From NCBI GenBank assembly GCA_012934845.2, contig WNNJ02002291.1, positions 1-64,000 on the forward strand: a stretch of DNA of 64,000 bases. Direction: 5' to 3'. A program made the position numbers and the translations under genes. Source of the stretch: Pomphorhynchus laevis (taxonomy: Eukaryota; Acanthocephala; Palaeacanthocephala; Echinorhynchida; Pomphorhynchidae). Below the pieces are notes generated by a model that was not told the DNA's origin, made no database searches, and saw only the letters and a program-made list of their open reading frames with translations. Within the stretch, counting starts at the first letter, position 1. Each line of letters begins with the position of its first letter. Shown here piece by piece: positions 10,197 through 21,176 of the stretch.

Positions 10197-10851
10197 CTTC
10201 CTATGGAAATAATGCGGACCAAGTCAAAACTAATGTTTATTAAGAATGTATTGTGAATATCAACCCTTCATGTTTTAGGTTCGGTTTTTTGTTTTAGGTT
10301 CGTTAGCATTTTTTGATGCTACCGTATGAGCACTAGCTCATAGGTGGTCTTGGATAATTTTAAAACTGACGAAAACACATCTCTTGTGAAGCAAGATAAA
10401 TTAGCACATGTGATTTTATCTTTAATGTAAATAATTGATTTTTTATTGCTGTAATTATTATAATTTTTTAACCAAAGATTAAGGGTTTGTTATCCAATAA
10501 ATTCTTATCATTAATCAGTTCCACCTATTTTTTTCGTACATGAAACAATTTAAAAATATATTCTAAAACTGTTATGCGGGATGTTATGTGTGACGTCATT
10601 TATGATATGTAATAATACCATACTCTGTATAACAAGCAATCTAGTCGTCAAGGCGACGAAACAACATTCAGGATTTATTTTTAAAATTGACTTTAACGTT
10701 TATAAAAATATGAATAATTAACATCAAATATATTAATAAAATAAATTCAAGCAAAAGAGTAATAAATTATAAATCAAATAAATTAATAAAATAAATCAAA
10801 TTGGATGCATTGTAAACACAAGTACGAGAAATACTTATTCACATTCAGAGC
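10197..10851. other. AT-rich unassigned DNA
   Basis: About 650 bp with no convincing open frame or terminal repeats. The phrase TTTTAGGTTCG occurs twice at 10275-10302. Otherwise I see nothing. Confidence 0.4.
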
Positions 10852-11539
10852 ATGAGGTTTTTGTGCAAGCAAACTAATCTGCAACCTTTCCAATAAGCAC
10901 ATATCAACATCCAACACTTCAACTCAAACTACCCCCGTCGTTTCTAATGTCCTTTCTCCACCCACCGACCCTGCCACCATATACACTTCCCATTCCATGT
11001 CATCTTCACTCCCCGACACCCCACGTCCCGTCCTTCCCGTCTCGTTTCTCAATAACTTGCATCCATCAATCAAAATCACCTCCACTAACCTCCACTATCC
11101 TTCCACTCATAACCTTTCCTCACATCGCTTTTACCCTCTCTATTATAATTATCCTCTATGTCTCCCGTCGTCAAACCAAATCCCTCCAAATCATCAACTG
11201 CCAGCTCTTCTATAGTGATGTCACCTACTCACGTCACTTATCCTCCTTTACGGAAGCGCTTTCCTTCTCGCGATCGTTGCGTTGTTGTCACTAATATCAC
11301 GCCTTCCAACTCCTTATCTCCACAAGCACGTCTGGACCACGATGTTTCCGCCTTCAGATCCACCCTCTCGTCTATTGTTCCCGCGCATAAACCATCCTTT
11401 TACAAGAACATTTCTCCTGTCGCATTCATCCGTCTTAACAAATCTAATCAATCTAATCCTTCTCAGCCCCCTCTCCTAAAAAAGTGTTTTCAAGCATTGC
11501 TCTCACGCGTCTTCTGTCCTCTCTCAAAGATTTAAACTC

Positions 11540-11998
11540 ATGTCATCTTCAATCACTCGTATTTTCCCGGATCGCGCCCCTTCTGAAATCGCTCAAATCT
11601 CTTCAGCCCGCATCGAAAAACGCCGTCGCGAGGAAAACGACGAAACATCACTCTCCATCCGTAACATAGACGGAAATTTTCAAGTTGTCCACACTCGTCC
11701 AAAAATTCAATGGCGCTCCATCTCTCCTATGTGTCTTCTCCACCAGACTCTTTCGCCACAACACACGATTTCCGCCTCGGTCTCATCAACACTAGATCTA
11801 TTCTCAATAAATCCGATCTTATCCTCAACATATTCACCAAGCAATCCATCGATCTCTTCTGCCTCACCGAATCCTGGCACTCAGATTCCGACGACCATTC
11901 CATTCGTAGTCTGCTCTCTGCCGGTTGCTCCCTGGTCCAATCGCCCTGCCCCCTCAGCTCATGCCCTTCTAAATTCTCTAATCATGGCGGCATCGTAG
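11540..11998 (+). pseudogene. A-family ORF1 C-terminal part
   Basis: Carries ITRIFPDRAPSEIAQISSAR and the basic KRRREENDETSLSIRNIDGN segment of A/B ORF1. The natural ORF1 stop (present in the 59-kb copy) is lost here, so the frame runs on over the ORF2 start. The N-terminal part of ORF1 lies in two other frames (10947-11294 and 11158-11535). Confidence 0.6.
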
Positions 11999-12183
11999 CA
12001 TTTGCGCGTCACCCAGCGTCTCTTCGCAAAATCAATCCCCCTTTCAGTCCTTGCTCTTTTGAATTGCTCACTTGTCTTTATGCTAACCCGATCACAATAG
12101 ATCTCGCCATTGTATACCGTTCTGGTTCATCAGCTCCTACAGCCTTATTTTTTACCGAACTCGCTGACCTCCTTACCCATTGA
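11710..12183 (+). pseudogene. A-family ORF2 N-terminus, AP endonuclease
   Basis: Starts MALHLSYVSSP, as in all A copies. It shows FRLGLINTRSI (the Asn of the EN fold) and LFCLTESWHSDSDD (catalytic Glu), ending before the LGDFN motif, which continues in a neighbouring frame (12187-). The EN of CR1/L2-type LINEs nicks target DNA at loosely defined sites. Confidence 0.7.
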
Positions 12184-13316
12184 TCTTTGTCATTAATCCC
12201 TTCACTCGTTCTAGGCGACTTCAATATCCGCCTAGACCGCCCCTCTTCCACGAATTCCATCCGATTCATCAACATTCTATCCAACTACAATTACAAACTA
12301 ATCTCCACTGCCCCCACACATATACTTGGTGGGGCACTCGACATCATCGCTGTCCCGATCATTTTGCTGCCTACACCTCACTGTCCATCTCTGATTCTGG
12401 GCTATCCGATCACTTTCTTATCACCCTTGATCTCACTCACAACCACACCCCCTTGGAGAAATCTTGACCTTTCCCTTCTCCGCTCTGCCTTACTCAAGTC
12501 GTCTCTATCATTACCCACAATATCATATTCATCTCCTCACGATCTCGCCTTTCTTTTCGACTCTGAACTCACATCCACTCTCGATAATCTCTGGCCTTCA
12601 AGTCTCACCCACAACGTCGCTTGCACCGTGCCCCATGGTTTGACATCCAATGCCTACTCTCAAAGCGTCGACTCCGCCATGCTTTTCGAGTCTATTACCG
12701 CTCTCTCAAAAGTTATTTCCGCTCTATCACTCCGTCATTCCGTGATTCCTATCATGCTCTTAGCCGGTCTCATCTCAACCTACTACGTACCAAATGCAAC
12801 TCCTTCTGGCATCATAAAATCATCACTTCATTCAACTCTAAGACTCTCTGGCATACCTTAAACTCAATCCTTGCTCGCTCCTCTTTGCCGTGCAACATCA
12901 ATGCAAATGATTGTTCGTCATTTCTCCAGACTAAAGTATCCACGTTGCTCTCAAACACCCCGGTCTCCATCCTATCCCACTCTGCCCAGTCTACTCTCAT
13001 CCTTCCGGAACTCGTTCATCTTATCCCTGTCTCACCTACAGAAGTATCATCTGTCCTCATGTCCTTGCCCAACAAGACCTCACCTACCGATCCCCTGCCT
13101 ACTCATATATTAAAATATATATGCTCATCGATATCCCCATTTCTCACAACCTTGTTTAACTCGTCCATCCGCAGTCGTATCTACCCTTCACACTGGAAAT
13201 CCGCAATCATTCGTCCCCTCCTAAAGAAACAATCGCTCGACCTCTACCTTCCTTCTAGCTATCGCCCCATTTCACTACTCCCTACTCTTTTTAAGCTCTA
13301 AGAATGCCTCATCTTA

Positions 13317-14276
13317 ATGCAAATCAACGCTTATCTCTCCTCATCCAATCTGTACCCTCCTTTCCAATCCGCTTTCCGCTCTAATCACTCGACAGAAATC
13401 GCATGCATAAAAGTGTACAACGACTTACTCATTTCTCGAGACAAGGCTCCATATAGTGTTCTCATCGCCCTCGACCTCTCCTGCGCATTCGACATTGTCG
13501 ACCACTCCGTCCTCCTTTCTCGCCTTCGTTATGATTACGGATTTTCTTCCTCCTCCGTAGCATGGTTCGCCTCATATCTATTCGACCGTTCCTTTCGCGT
13601 CTGTTCTAATTCATCATCCTCCCCTCCCATCCCTATTTTTTGCGGGGTCCCACAAGGTTCAGTCCTAGGTCCCCTGCTTTTCTCTCTTTTGCTTGGCGAT
13701 CTCTCTCCATTTATCAAACCTTACTCCTTTAACGTCATGCAATATGCCGATGACATTCTAATCTATGCTCATGCACCCGCACATCGCATACACGATATCG
13801 GCATTTCTGCCTCCAACTGTCTTTCTTCTATCCACAAACGTCCCTCCAATCTTCGTCTCGTTCTAAATCCTGTCAAGTCTAAAATGATATGGATCCTCCC
13901 CCGTAAACCAAACATATCTCCTCCCACTGTATATTTTGCTTCATCGATCATCCCCGTAGTACACAATCTCACTTTTCTAGGTTTCCATTTCGATGATCAC
14001 CTTTCCCTTAAACCCTTCGTCCTTGACAAGGTCAGCTCGTCTATCTTAATTCTTCGTGACATCCGCCGTATCCACCCCCTTATCCACTTCTGTTCTTGTA
14101 TGTCTCCTCTTTCATCGTTTCTCTTACCTAAAATCGATTACTGCCTTAGCCTTTTCGCAAATTCTCCAAAATCCATCATCCTACCCCTACAACGAATAAT
14201 CAACACCGCCGTTCGAGTGCTCTTTCGTCTCCGTCGCTTCGACCACACATCCACATATCTTGCCCAACTCTCATAG
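13317..14276 (+). pseudogene. A-family ORF2 RT core and thumb
   Basis: 319 codons open across the RT active site: FQSAFRSNHSTEIACIKVYN, ALDLSCAFDIVDHS, CGVPQGSVLGPLLFSLLLGD, and QYADDILIYAH (13740-13770), then the LGFHFDDHLSLKPF thumb region. It ends at a stop where other copies read Trp (SWP). The finger region upstream (12621-13301) is open in another frame. Confidence 0.8.
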
Positions 14277-14607
14277 CCCATCATCCTCATCCGCATCAAA
14301 CTCTGCCTTCTTCTCGTAATTTTTCGTCTCATCGCTGTCGGCTCCCCATCGTTCATCAACCTTCCTTTCTTAGACGATACTCGTCCCTCCTCGCTATCGC
14401 TTCGTTCCTGTCATACCCTCTTACTCCACGTTCCTAATTACTCCAACAACTACGGTCTCCGATCCTTCCTCGTCGCCGCCTCACTCGCCTGGAATCAATT
14501 CCCTCTCGAAGTTCGTCACGCCCCCTCCTTTATCACATTTAAACACCTCCTCCGTTCACACCTTCTCGACACATGATTTACAGTTTTGTTTTGTTGTGGT
14601 CATGTAA

Positions 14608-14623
14608 GCGTGCGCTGGCACGC
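14608..14623 (+). other. 3'-terminal stem-loop of A-family LINE
   Basis: 6-bp stem GCGTGC/GCACGC with a GCTG loop, preceded by GTAA and followed by ATTTGCCACGTTAAAATAAAT. The same element is at 52557-52572, 56290-56305, 62707-62722 and, on the minus strand, at 9198-9213 and 34634-34649. Likely the RNA feature that the RT recognises. Confidence 0.7.
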
Positions 14624-14794
14624 ATTTGCCACGTTAAAATAAATCTTTTTTCAACTATTTTTTGATACAAATAAAGTACATCTTAATAAAATTCTTCTGA
14701 ATAAAATTTTAACGAAACCCGCAAATTATTATTGAGTACCCTCTTATTAATGCTATATTAAAAAATTATTTAATCAAAAAAATATTATTGAGTT

Positions 14795-15525
14795 CATTAA
14801 TACACGCAACGAGATACAAGACGTTGCTGGATGCACACAATTGGGGGCTTCACAACTAGGCAGAATAGAGGCTGCGATATGCTCGTTAAGAAAAGAGTTT
14901 TATCGACGAAACGACCACTGCATATTGACAATTGACGCGAACAAAGCTTTTAATCAAACAAATCGATCTATTTTGCTACAAAACATTGAATACATGTGCC
15001 CGTCGCCGTGATGTTCCCTTCGCAAAATGTACTTAACTCCAGCGCAACTGGCAATTGGGTCCCACAATATGTTCGCTACTAAAGCATTTACTTGAGGTGA
15101 TCCTTTCCCACTGACCGGCTTAACCCTAAACTGCCTACCACTTATATTATTGATCCAGCGAAGAGTACCTTCCGTATTCCAAATGTGATATGCTGATGAC
15201 GCTAACTTTGTAAGAACCATTAACACGTTAAAGGATGTATGGAGAGTGCTTTACACAGAAGGTCCTAAATATGCTTACTATGTTAATGCGAAAAAGTCCC
15301 AGATTTTGTCACTCCGCTCTATCAACGAATTTGATTTCCTGATCCTAACATCAAAATCTCTATCGATGGATTAAAATACTCGGCACGCTCATTGGCTTCA
15401 GCGAATTTGAATATGTAGCTGAACAATCAGCAAATTTATTTTTGATGCTCAAACGTCTGTCTATTGTAGCTAACGCTCAATCCGCACCTCACTTTTGTTG
15501 GACTAACTCACGCTGTTCAATATAA
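14795..15525 (+). mobile_element. R-family LINE fragment (RT region)
   Basis: Translates, with frame changes, to DIQDVAGCTQLGASQLGRIE, ILTIDANKAFNQTNRS, QNIEYMCPS, then a damaged GDP box near 15085-15105, a YADDANF-like box near 15190-15210 and the YAYYVNAKKSQILS thumb start. A highly decayed R copy cut on both sides. Confidence 0.65.
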
Positions 15526-15950
15526 GTGGACGCAAGCTTATTAGATACCTTAATCTTTCTCGACCTTACTCAGCATGTAAGGGAATTTACTCGTTTTCGA
15601 AGATTAAGTCGCTCAAATTTAGATATATGCCTCTCTAGTAGTGAGCATCTGGTGAATCTTATAGAGTACTTTCCTCCTCTCGGAAGCAGCGATAACCGTC
15701 TTTTATCCATACGGTCTTCTCTAATGGGTGGTTCTCGCACTTCATGCTACTCCTTAAATATGCACAAAACCGACTATGCTAAACTGAGAGAGTCGCTGTT
15801 CCTAGTAGTATGGCCAGATCCCTCACTACACGGAATTGAGTTTGCATGTGATTTTTTCAAGTGTACTCTACAGGCTGCCATTAGCTATGATAGCCCGGTT
15901 AAACGATCTTCTAGTGTTGCCTCTCGTCCACCCTAAATTGATCTTCAGGT
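15526..15950 (+). pseudogene. AP-endonuclease C-terminal fragment of a CR1-like LINE
   Basis: One open frame with LDLTQHVREFTRFRRLSRSN, LDICLSS and LGSSDNRLLSI, which is the end of a LINE AP endonuclease (the usual SDH is SDN here), followed by the start of the inter-domain region. Which of families C, D or another it belongs to is unclear. Confidence 0.6.
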
Positions 15951-16009
15951 CAACAGTGCCACAAAGTTGCGTGATCGCAAATTTCAAGAATTTAAAAATG
16001 GCCATTTTT

Positions 16010-16041
16010 AACGATGTTGCAAGATACTTTGCAACATCGTT
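16010..16041. repeat. Perfect 13-bp inverted repeat at a LINE junction
   Basis: AACGATGTTGCAA (16010-16022) and TTGCAACATCGTT (16029-16041) around a 6-base loop, exactly where the AP-endonuclease scrap ends and the truncated B element begins. Confidence 0.75.
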
Positions 16042-16068
16042 TTACTTTCCCTACTACCAACAGCCCCC

Positions 16069-17175
16069 TTGTACCCTCGCTTCTCTTTAAATGATTCCCT
16101 CCCAGAGCTATTCCACCTTCTTCCCGTTTCATCTGATGAAGTCTCTTCGGTTCTGCTGTCATTACCTAATAAAACCTCTCCCTCTGACCCGATTCCCACT
16201 CACTTGCTTAAAAATATCTGCTCCTCTATCTCACCCTTCCTAACCACATTGTTCAACTCGTCCATCCGTAGCCGTACATTTCCTTCCATCTGGAAATGCG
16301 CCACTGTTCGTCCTATCATCAAAAAGCAATCTCTCGACTCCTCACTACCATCTTCGTACCGTCCAATCTCACTTCTTTCAACCCTCTCTAAACTCCTTGA
16401 GCGTCTCGTTCTCAAGCAAGTTAATACATATCTCTTTTCCTCTAACTTATTTCCTCCCTTCCAAGCCGCTTTTCGCTCTAATCACTCTACTGAAATTGCC
16501 TGTCTTAAAGTATATAACGACTTACTCATCTCGCGCGATCATAAATTATGTAGAAGCATAGTTTCTCTAGATCTATCGTCTGCTTTTGACATCGTCGATC
16601 ACTCGATTCTTCTACATCCCCTTCGTCATGATTATGGCTTCTCTTTACCCACTGTATCGTGGTTTTCTTCATATCTATCAAATCGTACATTTCGCGTCTA
16701 TTCTAACTCTTCTCTCTCCCATCCTTCATCCATCCCGACCGGTGTTCCACAAGGCTCCGTATTAGGCCCTATGCTTTTCTCTCTTCTTCTCGGTGATTTG
16801 TCTTCGATTTCTCATAAATTTAACTTCCATGTTATGCAATATGCTGATGACATTCTCATCTATGCTCACACAACTGCTTATCGTATTCATGATCTTAGTG
16901 TTTCTGTTTCCAGCTGTCTTGTCTCAATTTCCAATCATCTTTCTCCCCTTCACCTTTCTCTGAATCCTGATAAATCTCAAATTATGTGGATCCTACCTCG
17001 ACGCTTCGGCGTAGACCCTCTCTTCGTAACATTAAATTCTACAATTCTCCCTATCGTTGACAATCTCGTTTTCCTAGACTTCCATTTCGACAATAAACTT
17101 TCACTTAAACCTATCTTTAGAGTTAAAGTTCGCTCATCTACCTTGATTCTCCGTGACCTCCGTCAAATTCGTTGA
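16069..17175 (+). pseudogene. B-family ORF2 RT
   Basis: 368 codons: ELFHLLPVSSDEVSSVLLSL, SYRPISLLSTLSKLLERLVL, FQAAFRSNHSTEIACLKVYN, SLDLSSAFDIVDHSILL, TGVPQGSVLGPMLFSLLLGD, and QYADDILIYAH near 16840-16870. All RT motifs are present. Family A is the nearest relative in the window. Confidence 0.85.
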
Positions 17176-17720
17176 TTGATCGATTTTCCTTTCTGTATGA
17201 CTCTCATATCTTCTCTCATTTTTTCAAGACTTGATTACTGTCTTAGTCTATTTTCCAACTCACCTAAATCCACTCTTCTTCTTTACAACGCATCATCAAC
17301 CCAGCCGTCCGAGTTTTCCTCCGTCTTCGTCGTTTTGATCATACATCCCACCAACTTGTTTCTCTCGATTTGTCTACCATTTATTGTCGTGTTCAAATTC
17401 GTCTTCTTATCATTGCTTTTCGCCTTATAACTTTTCATACGCCTTCATTTCTCAGGCTTCCTTTTCTCGACAATTCTCGCCCTGTTTACTGTTCCTTGAG
17501 TTCCCGTAAGTCCCTTCTTTTACATTTCCCAAACTACTCTACCTATTTTGGCTCCAGTTCTTTTGTTGTAGCTGTTCCTCTCTCTCGGAATCATCTGCCC
17601 ATTCATATCCGCCAATCAACATCAATGCCGTGCTTCAAACGCCAAATCCATTCCATTTCAACAATTAATCGATTAATCTGTGACTTTTGGTGTTTTCATC
17701 TTTTATTAGTAGTCATGTAA

Positions 17721-17737
17721 GCGTGCCGGTGGCACGC
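17721..17737 (+). other. 3'-terminal stem-loop of B-family LINE (GC form)
   Basis: 7-bp stem GCGTGCC/GGCACGC with a GGT loop, at the same place as the A hairpin (GTAA before, ATTTGCCACGTTAAATAAAT after). Copies at 40039 and 40835 have GCGTACA/TGTACGC instead, so two pairs have changed on both sides. Confidence 0.75.
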
Positions 17738-17779
17738 ATTTGCCACGTTAAATAAATGATTATTATCTTCACCTATCAG

Positions 17780-18305
17780 GCGAATTGGATGAAGCTGACT
17801 AAAATTTAAAATTTCTTCGGTTTTGACCTTCGTCAATTGACGCTTAAATACTTTCTCACAATTATTACCGAAATGAATGCTAGAAGTAGACTCTAAAGCA
17901 AGTACACAATGATCACTGCTACCGATAGGTGGCAGATAACTAACTCTTTCTATGTCAGTGGTACGTTTAGTGAATGCTAAATCGAGAATGGATCACGGCC
18001 TTGATGAACAACTGTAGGTTTGTTTATATGCTGAATTTGAAGAAGTTCAGCAACTAGGAATTCGGATAAATCCTTTTCATCAATACAACCTTCAGTAAAG
18101 AGAGATTCTGACCAGTTTGATTTTGGTAGACTGAAATTGCCAACGAGTATAAAATGTTTGCTAACGCACAAGGAGCTCAACAGTAGCTTTAAAGCATCAA
18201 AATTTACTGGAACTGATGGGGACTGATATAGAACGCAAATATTAATACTGACGGACTCACAGTTATCAAGAAAGCTAAACTCTCAAACGGTCAATATTAG
18301 CCACA
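17780..18305 (-). pseudogene. CR1-like LINE AP-endonuclease fragment
   Basis: Minus-strand reading gives ILVGNFSLPKSNW (LVGDFN-type motif with Asn for Asp), LLQIQHINKPTVV and, in another frame, LPPIGSSDHCVLALESTS, the SDH box. It lies just downstream of the 3' end of D copy 1 and may be the 5' part of a second D-type element. Confidence 0.6.
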
Positions 18306-19565
18306 TTATTATTAAATGCAACAGACGCAAAAGAACGTAGAGCTTGTACAGGCTGGGTACAGGGTAAAAAATATCAATGAAAATCCGAATGTTCTAAGTT
18401 AGTACATTCTTCAGACTTTTCTTGAAGGACAAAATACTGGTGGCCGAAACCACTTGACTTGGTAGCTTATTCCAGCTTTTCCACGTTTGGTTGACAATTG
18501 TGTTAAAACTCTTTCGTGGACGAATGTGGGTCTTTAACGTGAGGTAATGTCTCCTCAATCTGTTTGAATTTCGAAGTTCGAACAGTTTACGACAAACATG
18601 TTCTCTCTGTTCTTTTTGAACATTAAGCGTTGTCCACACAAACATTAAATCAGATGACTTTAAAGATTTCTTCACTGTGATCACACCAAGTGCGTGGAAT
18701 CGAAAAATGAATAGAGCTTGCGTTTGGTGGGTACAAGATGTGTGGCCTTGCGTAATATGGATTCGTACAGGTTCATCTCTGTCGTAGTTTGAGGGTGGCA
18801 GGCAGGTGAAGCGTATCTCATTAAAGATAAGACATAAGCATTGTAAATTAACTTAAAACTGGATGCGTCAAGCTGGCCAATGGTCCTTCAAATAACTCCT
18901 AAAATTCGACAGCATTTAGCAACTGTGTGACTAGTATGTGGGATTATCGATAAGCCTCTATTTACGACTACTCCAAGGTCTTAAAATTGAAGAACTGTTT
19001 CAATTTCTCTTCCGTCAATAGTATATGACGAATTGATGTGTTGATGAACGATGCGCATATGCTTTGACTTATCGGGGTTTAATACCAGTCCCCGTTGATT
19101 ACACCAGACCTTAATATTATCAATGTCTCTGGAGTATCATCTGATCTCGGTTATCGATTATTGGTAGCCAAATTTTCAAGTCGTCGGCATTTAAACTACA
19201 TGGACTCGAAATAGCTGTAGTAAGCTCGTTGATGTAAATAATGAAGAGCAATGGACTGAGTACCGATCCCTGAAGAACACCGCGTCCATGAGTTCTTGTC
19301 TTTGACATATGTTTTTTTGGCCAATTCAGTAATCTTTCGATTTCTAAGGAAGGACTTTATCCAATTTAGGAGGGTTCCTCTGATGCCGTACTGTTCCAGC
19401 GTAATAAGGAGGACATCACAGTATATCCGAGCAAATGCTTCGCTGAGGTCGAAAAACAAAACATCAACACTAACTCCAGCCTCGGCATATCTGGTCCAAT
19501 CACTTCTCGCAAGTATGAGGTTTGTGACAGTAGATCTTCCTGGGCGGAGAATTAATGAATAAAGA
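18306..19565 (-). mobile_element. D-family CR1-like LINE, 5'-truncated copy
   Basis: From an RT finger motif (RPGRSTVTNLILARSDW, ~19550) through DVLFFDLSEAF, VLQGSVLSPLLFIIYINEL and SLNADDLKIW (19145-19210) to an ORF2 end (18394-18684: WNKLPSQVVSATSILSFKKSLK) and a 3' UTR ending in a TTTAATAATAA tail at ~18308. The catalytic box reads NADD and not YADD, as also in the D copy at 43.6 kb. ORF2 is frame-shifted near 19300 and elsewhere. Confidence 0.8.
18394..18684 (-). pseudogene. D-family ORF2 C-terminus
   Basis: 96 codons: LFELRNSNRLRRHYLTLKTH, RPRKSFNTIVNQTWKSWNKL, PSQVV, then SFKKSLKNVLT. This is the C-terminal W-N-K-L-P module typical of CR1-like ORF2. The same segment recurs, decayed, at 52606-52925. 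Confidence 0.65.
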
Positions 19566-19867
19566 ATTTCGTCAGAAATTAAAACAACATTTATCTTGCG
19601 GATGATTTTTATTTTATTTTTGTTTTTATTTCTAAATTACCCACATGTCCAACATTAAGAGCTGTACTGAGCTCCTCTGTTGTTTTCTATAATAATTAAA
19701 CATTGTATCACATCGTACTAGTTTAAACATTCTTGATTACTAAGTACTTACAATAAATAACATACAGTTATTATAAATTCTTACAATTAAAACTATCCCT
19801 GTCAGGAACAGGGATCTGAGATCGCGCTTTTTTAGGCATGACCTTTTATCGATAGATTAAGCTCAAT
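19566..19867. other. Unassigned DNA with short leader-like matches
   Basis: No coding similarity. Two short exact matches stand out. GTTTAAACATTCTTGATTA (19731-19749) recurs inverted in the B-element leader (25147-25165). TACTTACAATAAATAACATA (from 19753) recurs just upstream of the A copy at 48.6 kb. Confidence 0.4.
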
Positions 19868-20115
19868 CCGCGAGCGTAGCGAGCGGAACTGACAGGAATA
19901 ATCTGGAACTGACAGGAATAATCTGGAACCGACAGGAATAATCTGTAACTGACAGGAATAATCTGGAACTGACAGGAATAATCTGGAACTGACAGGAATA
20001 ATCTGGAACTGACAGGAATAATCTGGAACTGACAGGAATAATCTGGAACTGACAGGAATAATCTGGAACTGACAGGAATAATTGTATGTTTATTAGAAAC
20101 CAAAATTTTTTAAGG
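19868..20115 (+). repeat. Repeat element with 20-bp tandem core
   Basis: Starts with CCGCGAGCGTAGCGAGCGGA, continues as ten copies of a 20-bp unit (GGAACTGACAGGAATAATCT, about 19885-20084) and ends with TTGTATGTTTATTAGAAACC. The same flanks surround a different, 13-bp array at 25330-25668. Not a CRISPR: there are no spacers, and the long minus-strand frames here are only the repeat translated. Confidence 0.75.
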
Positions 20116-20127
20116 TTCACTTTCTAA

Positions 20128-20530
20128 GTTGCCCATTCATACCAGCCCTGGTTCAGATAATTTGCCAACTGCTTTGCTTCGTAATACCGCGAATTTGATC
20201 GCTAAACCGCTCTATGACATATTTTCTTACTCAATTCGCTACAGTATGCTACCTTTAGAATGGAAAGCATCTATTATTCGACCTATTCATAAATCTGGTA
20301 ATAGTTCTGTGTGTACCAAGTACCGTCCTATTTTACTAAACTCTATTCCATTAAAAATTCTGGAACGATTTATACTTGGTGAGCTGATAAGATGGGACTG
20401 TTCTCGCGATATTGTCTCAGATGGACAACATGGCTTTTGGTATGGTCGTTCGACAACGTCTAATATCTTATTGAGTCATTGTCGTGAATTAACTAACTTG
20501 TGTTTAATGTTATTTGTTTTGTAGATGTTT
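20128..20530 (+). pseudogene. Fragment of an unassigned LINE RT
   Basis: Open frame with GSDNLPTALLRNT, LPLEWKASIIRPIHKSGNSS, YRPILLNSIPLKILERFIL and DGQHGFWYGRSTTSNILLSH, which is the finger region of a non-LTR RT. It stops before the first catalytic Asp. It does not match any other family in the window closely (family I). Confidence 0.65.
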
Positions 20531-20606
20531 TCAATAAAGCTACATTAGCCTCCCTTTGGATCTTAACAATTTATTGAAAACATTTGTGTGAGCATTTGTT
20601 GTCAAG

Positions 20607-21176
20607 ATGGACCCAGTCGGAAATGGATTGGTGAACGTTGATTATGCACGATATCTGCAGCCAAGTAAACTTACAATAGACACAGAAGACCCAAACGGAG
20701 CGGATATTTGGAAACATTGGCTATCAACATTTGAAGCTTTTATCGAACACATCGGAGCTCCGTGTGAGATTCGATTAACGTTACTGCGTAATTACGTTTC
20801 TCCTCAAATTTTCAAGTCAATTCAACAACTGTCTGATTATGCAGAAGCTATCAAGACGCTTCGATCGATGTTTGAGCGACCGACCAATGTCATTTATGCT
20901 CGATATATACTATTCGCGAGGAGACAAGAAGATGCAGAAGATATTCAACACTACACTAATAGTTTAAAGCAACTAGCCTCAGAATGTAAGTTCGAAGAAG
21001 TATCGGCACAAGATCACCGAGATCAGGCAATTCTAAATGCGTTCATAGCGGGTATTTCTTCAAAGAAAATTAGAGAACGTTTACTTGAAAACTGTACCTT
21101 AACACTAACAGACGCTTTTGAAATTGCAAAAGCTATGGAAAGTGCGGAAAAACGTTCAACGGTAATCGATGTATGA
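20607..21176 (+). mobile_element. Fossil LTR retrotransposon fragment, gag part (Ty3/gypsy-like)
   Basis: A gag-like frame of 189 codons with the W-x-x-W-L-x-x-F-E-A-F pattern and the central Y-x-x-x-L-K-Q-L-A region of the retrotransposon Gag family, near Ty3/gypsy gags. Only this part of the element is recognisable here. No LTR, protease, RT or integrase is seen nearby, and a B-family LINE abuts its right side. It is a broken remnant; its age cannot be judged because no LTR pair is present. Confidence 0.6.

Larger units (their letters stand above)
10852..14660 (+). mobile_element. A-family LINE, long copy with broken ORF1 and ORF2
   Basis: Covers most of an A element: ORF1 from within the PHD-like finger (10852-~11900), an ORF2 start ATG at 11710, AP endonuclease (11710-12470), RT (13000-14000) and C-terminal domain, ending in the hairpin GCGTGC-GCTG-GCACGC at 14608-14623 and a T-rich tail. 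Many frame shifts and stops. It is close to the copy at 48.6 kb and shares with it the same ORF1 frame shift near 11115-11145, so the two come from one already defective source or from a DNA duplication. Confidence 0.9.
16039..17760 (+). mobile_element. B-family LINE, 5'-truncated copy
   Basis: Begins inside ORF2, just upstream of the RT domain, and runs to the 3' end with hairpin GCGTGCC-GGT-GGCACGC at 17721-17737 and TTAAATAAAT tail. The ORF2 frame 16069-17175 is open across the whole RT. A stop at 17173-17175 and a shift near 17283 damage the C-terminal domain. Confidence 0.9.

Noticed and set aside
19885-20084. Array of regular 20-bp repeats, CRISPR-like at first glance
   Set aside because: The units are directly tandem with no spacers, in eukaryotic DNA with no cas genes. 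It is a minisatellite inside a repeat element.
19846-20120. Two 85-codon minus-strand frames with repeated SCQFQIIPV-type residues
   Set aside because: They are the 20-bp tandem array read in different frames, not a protein.
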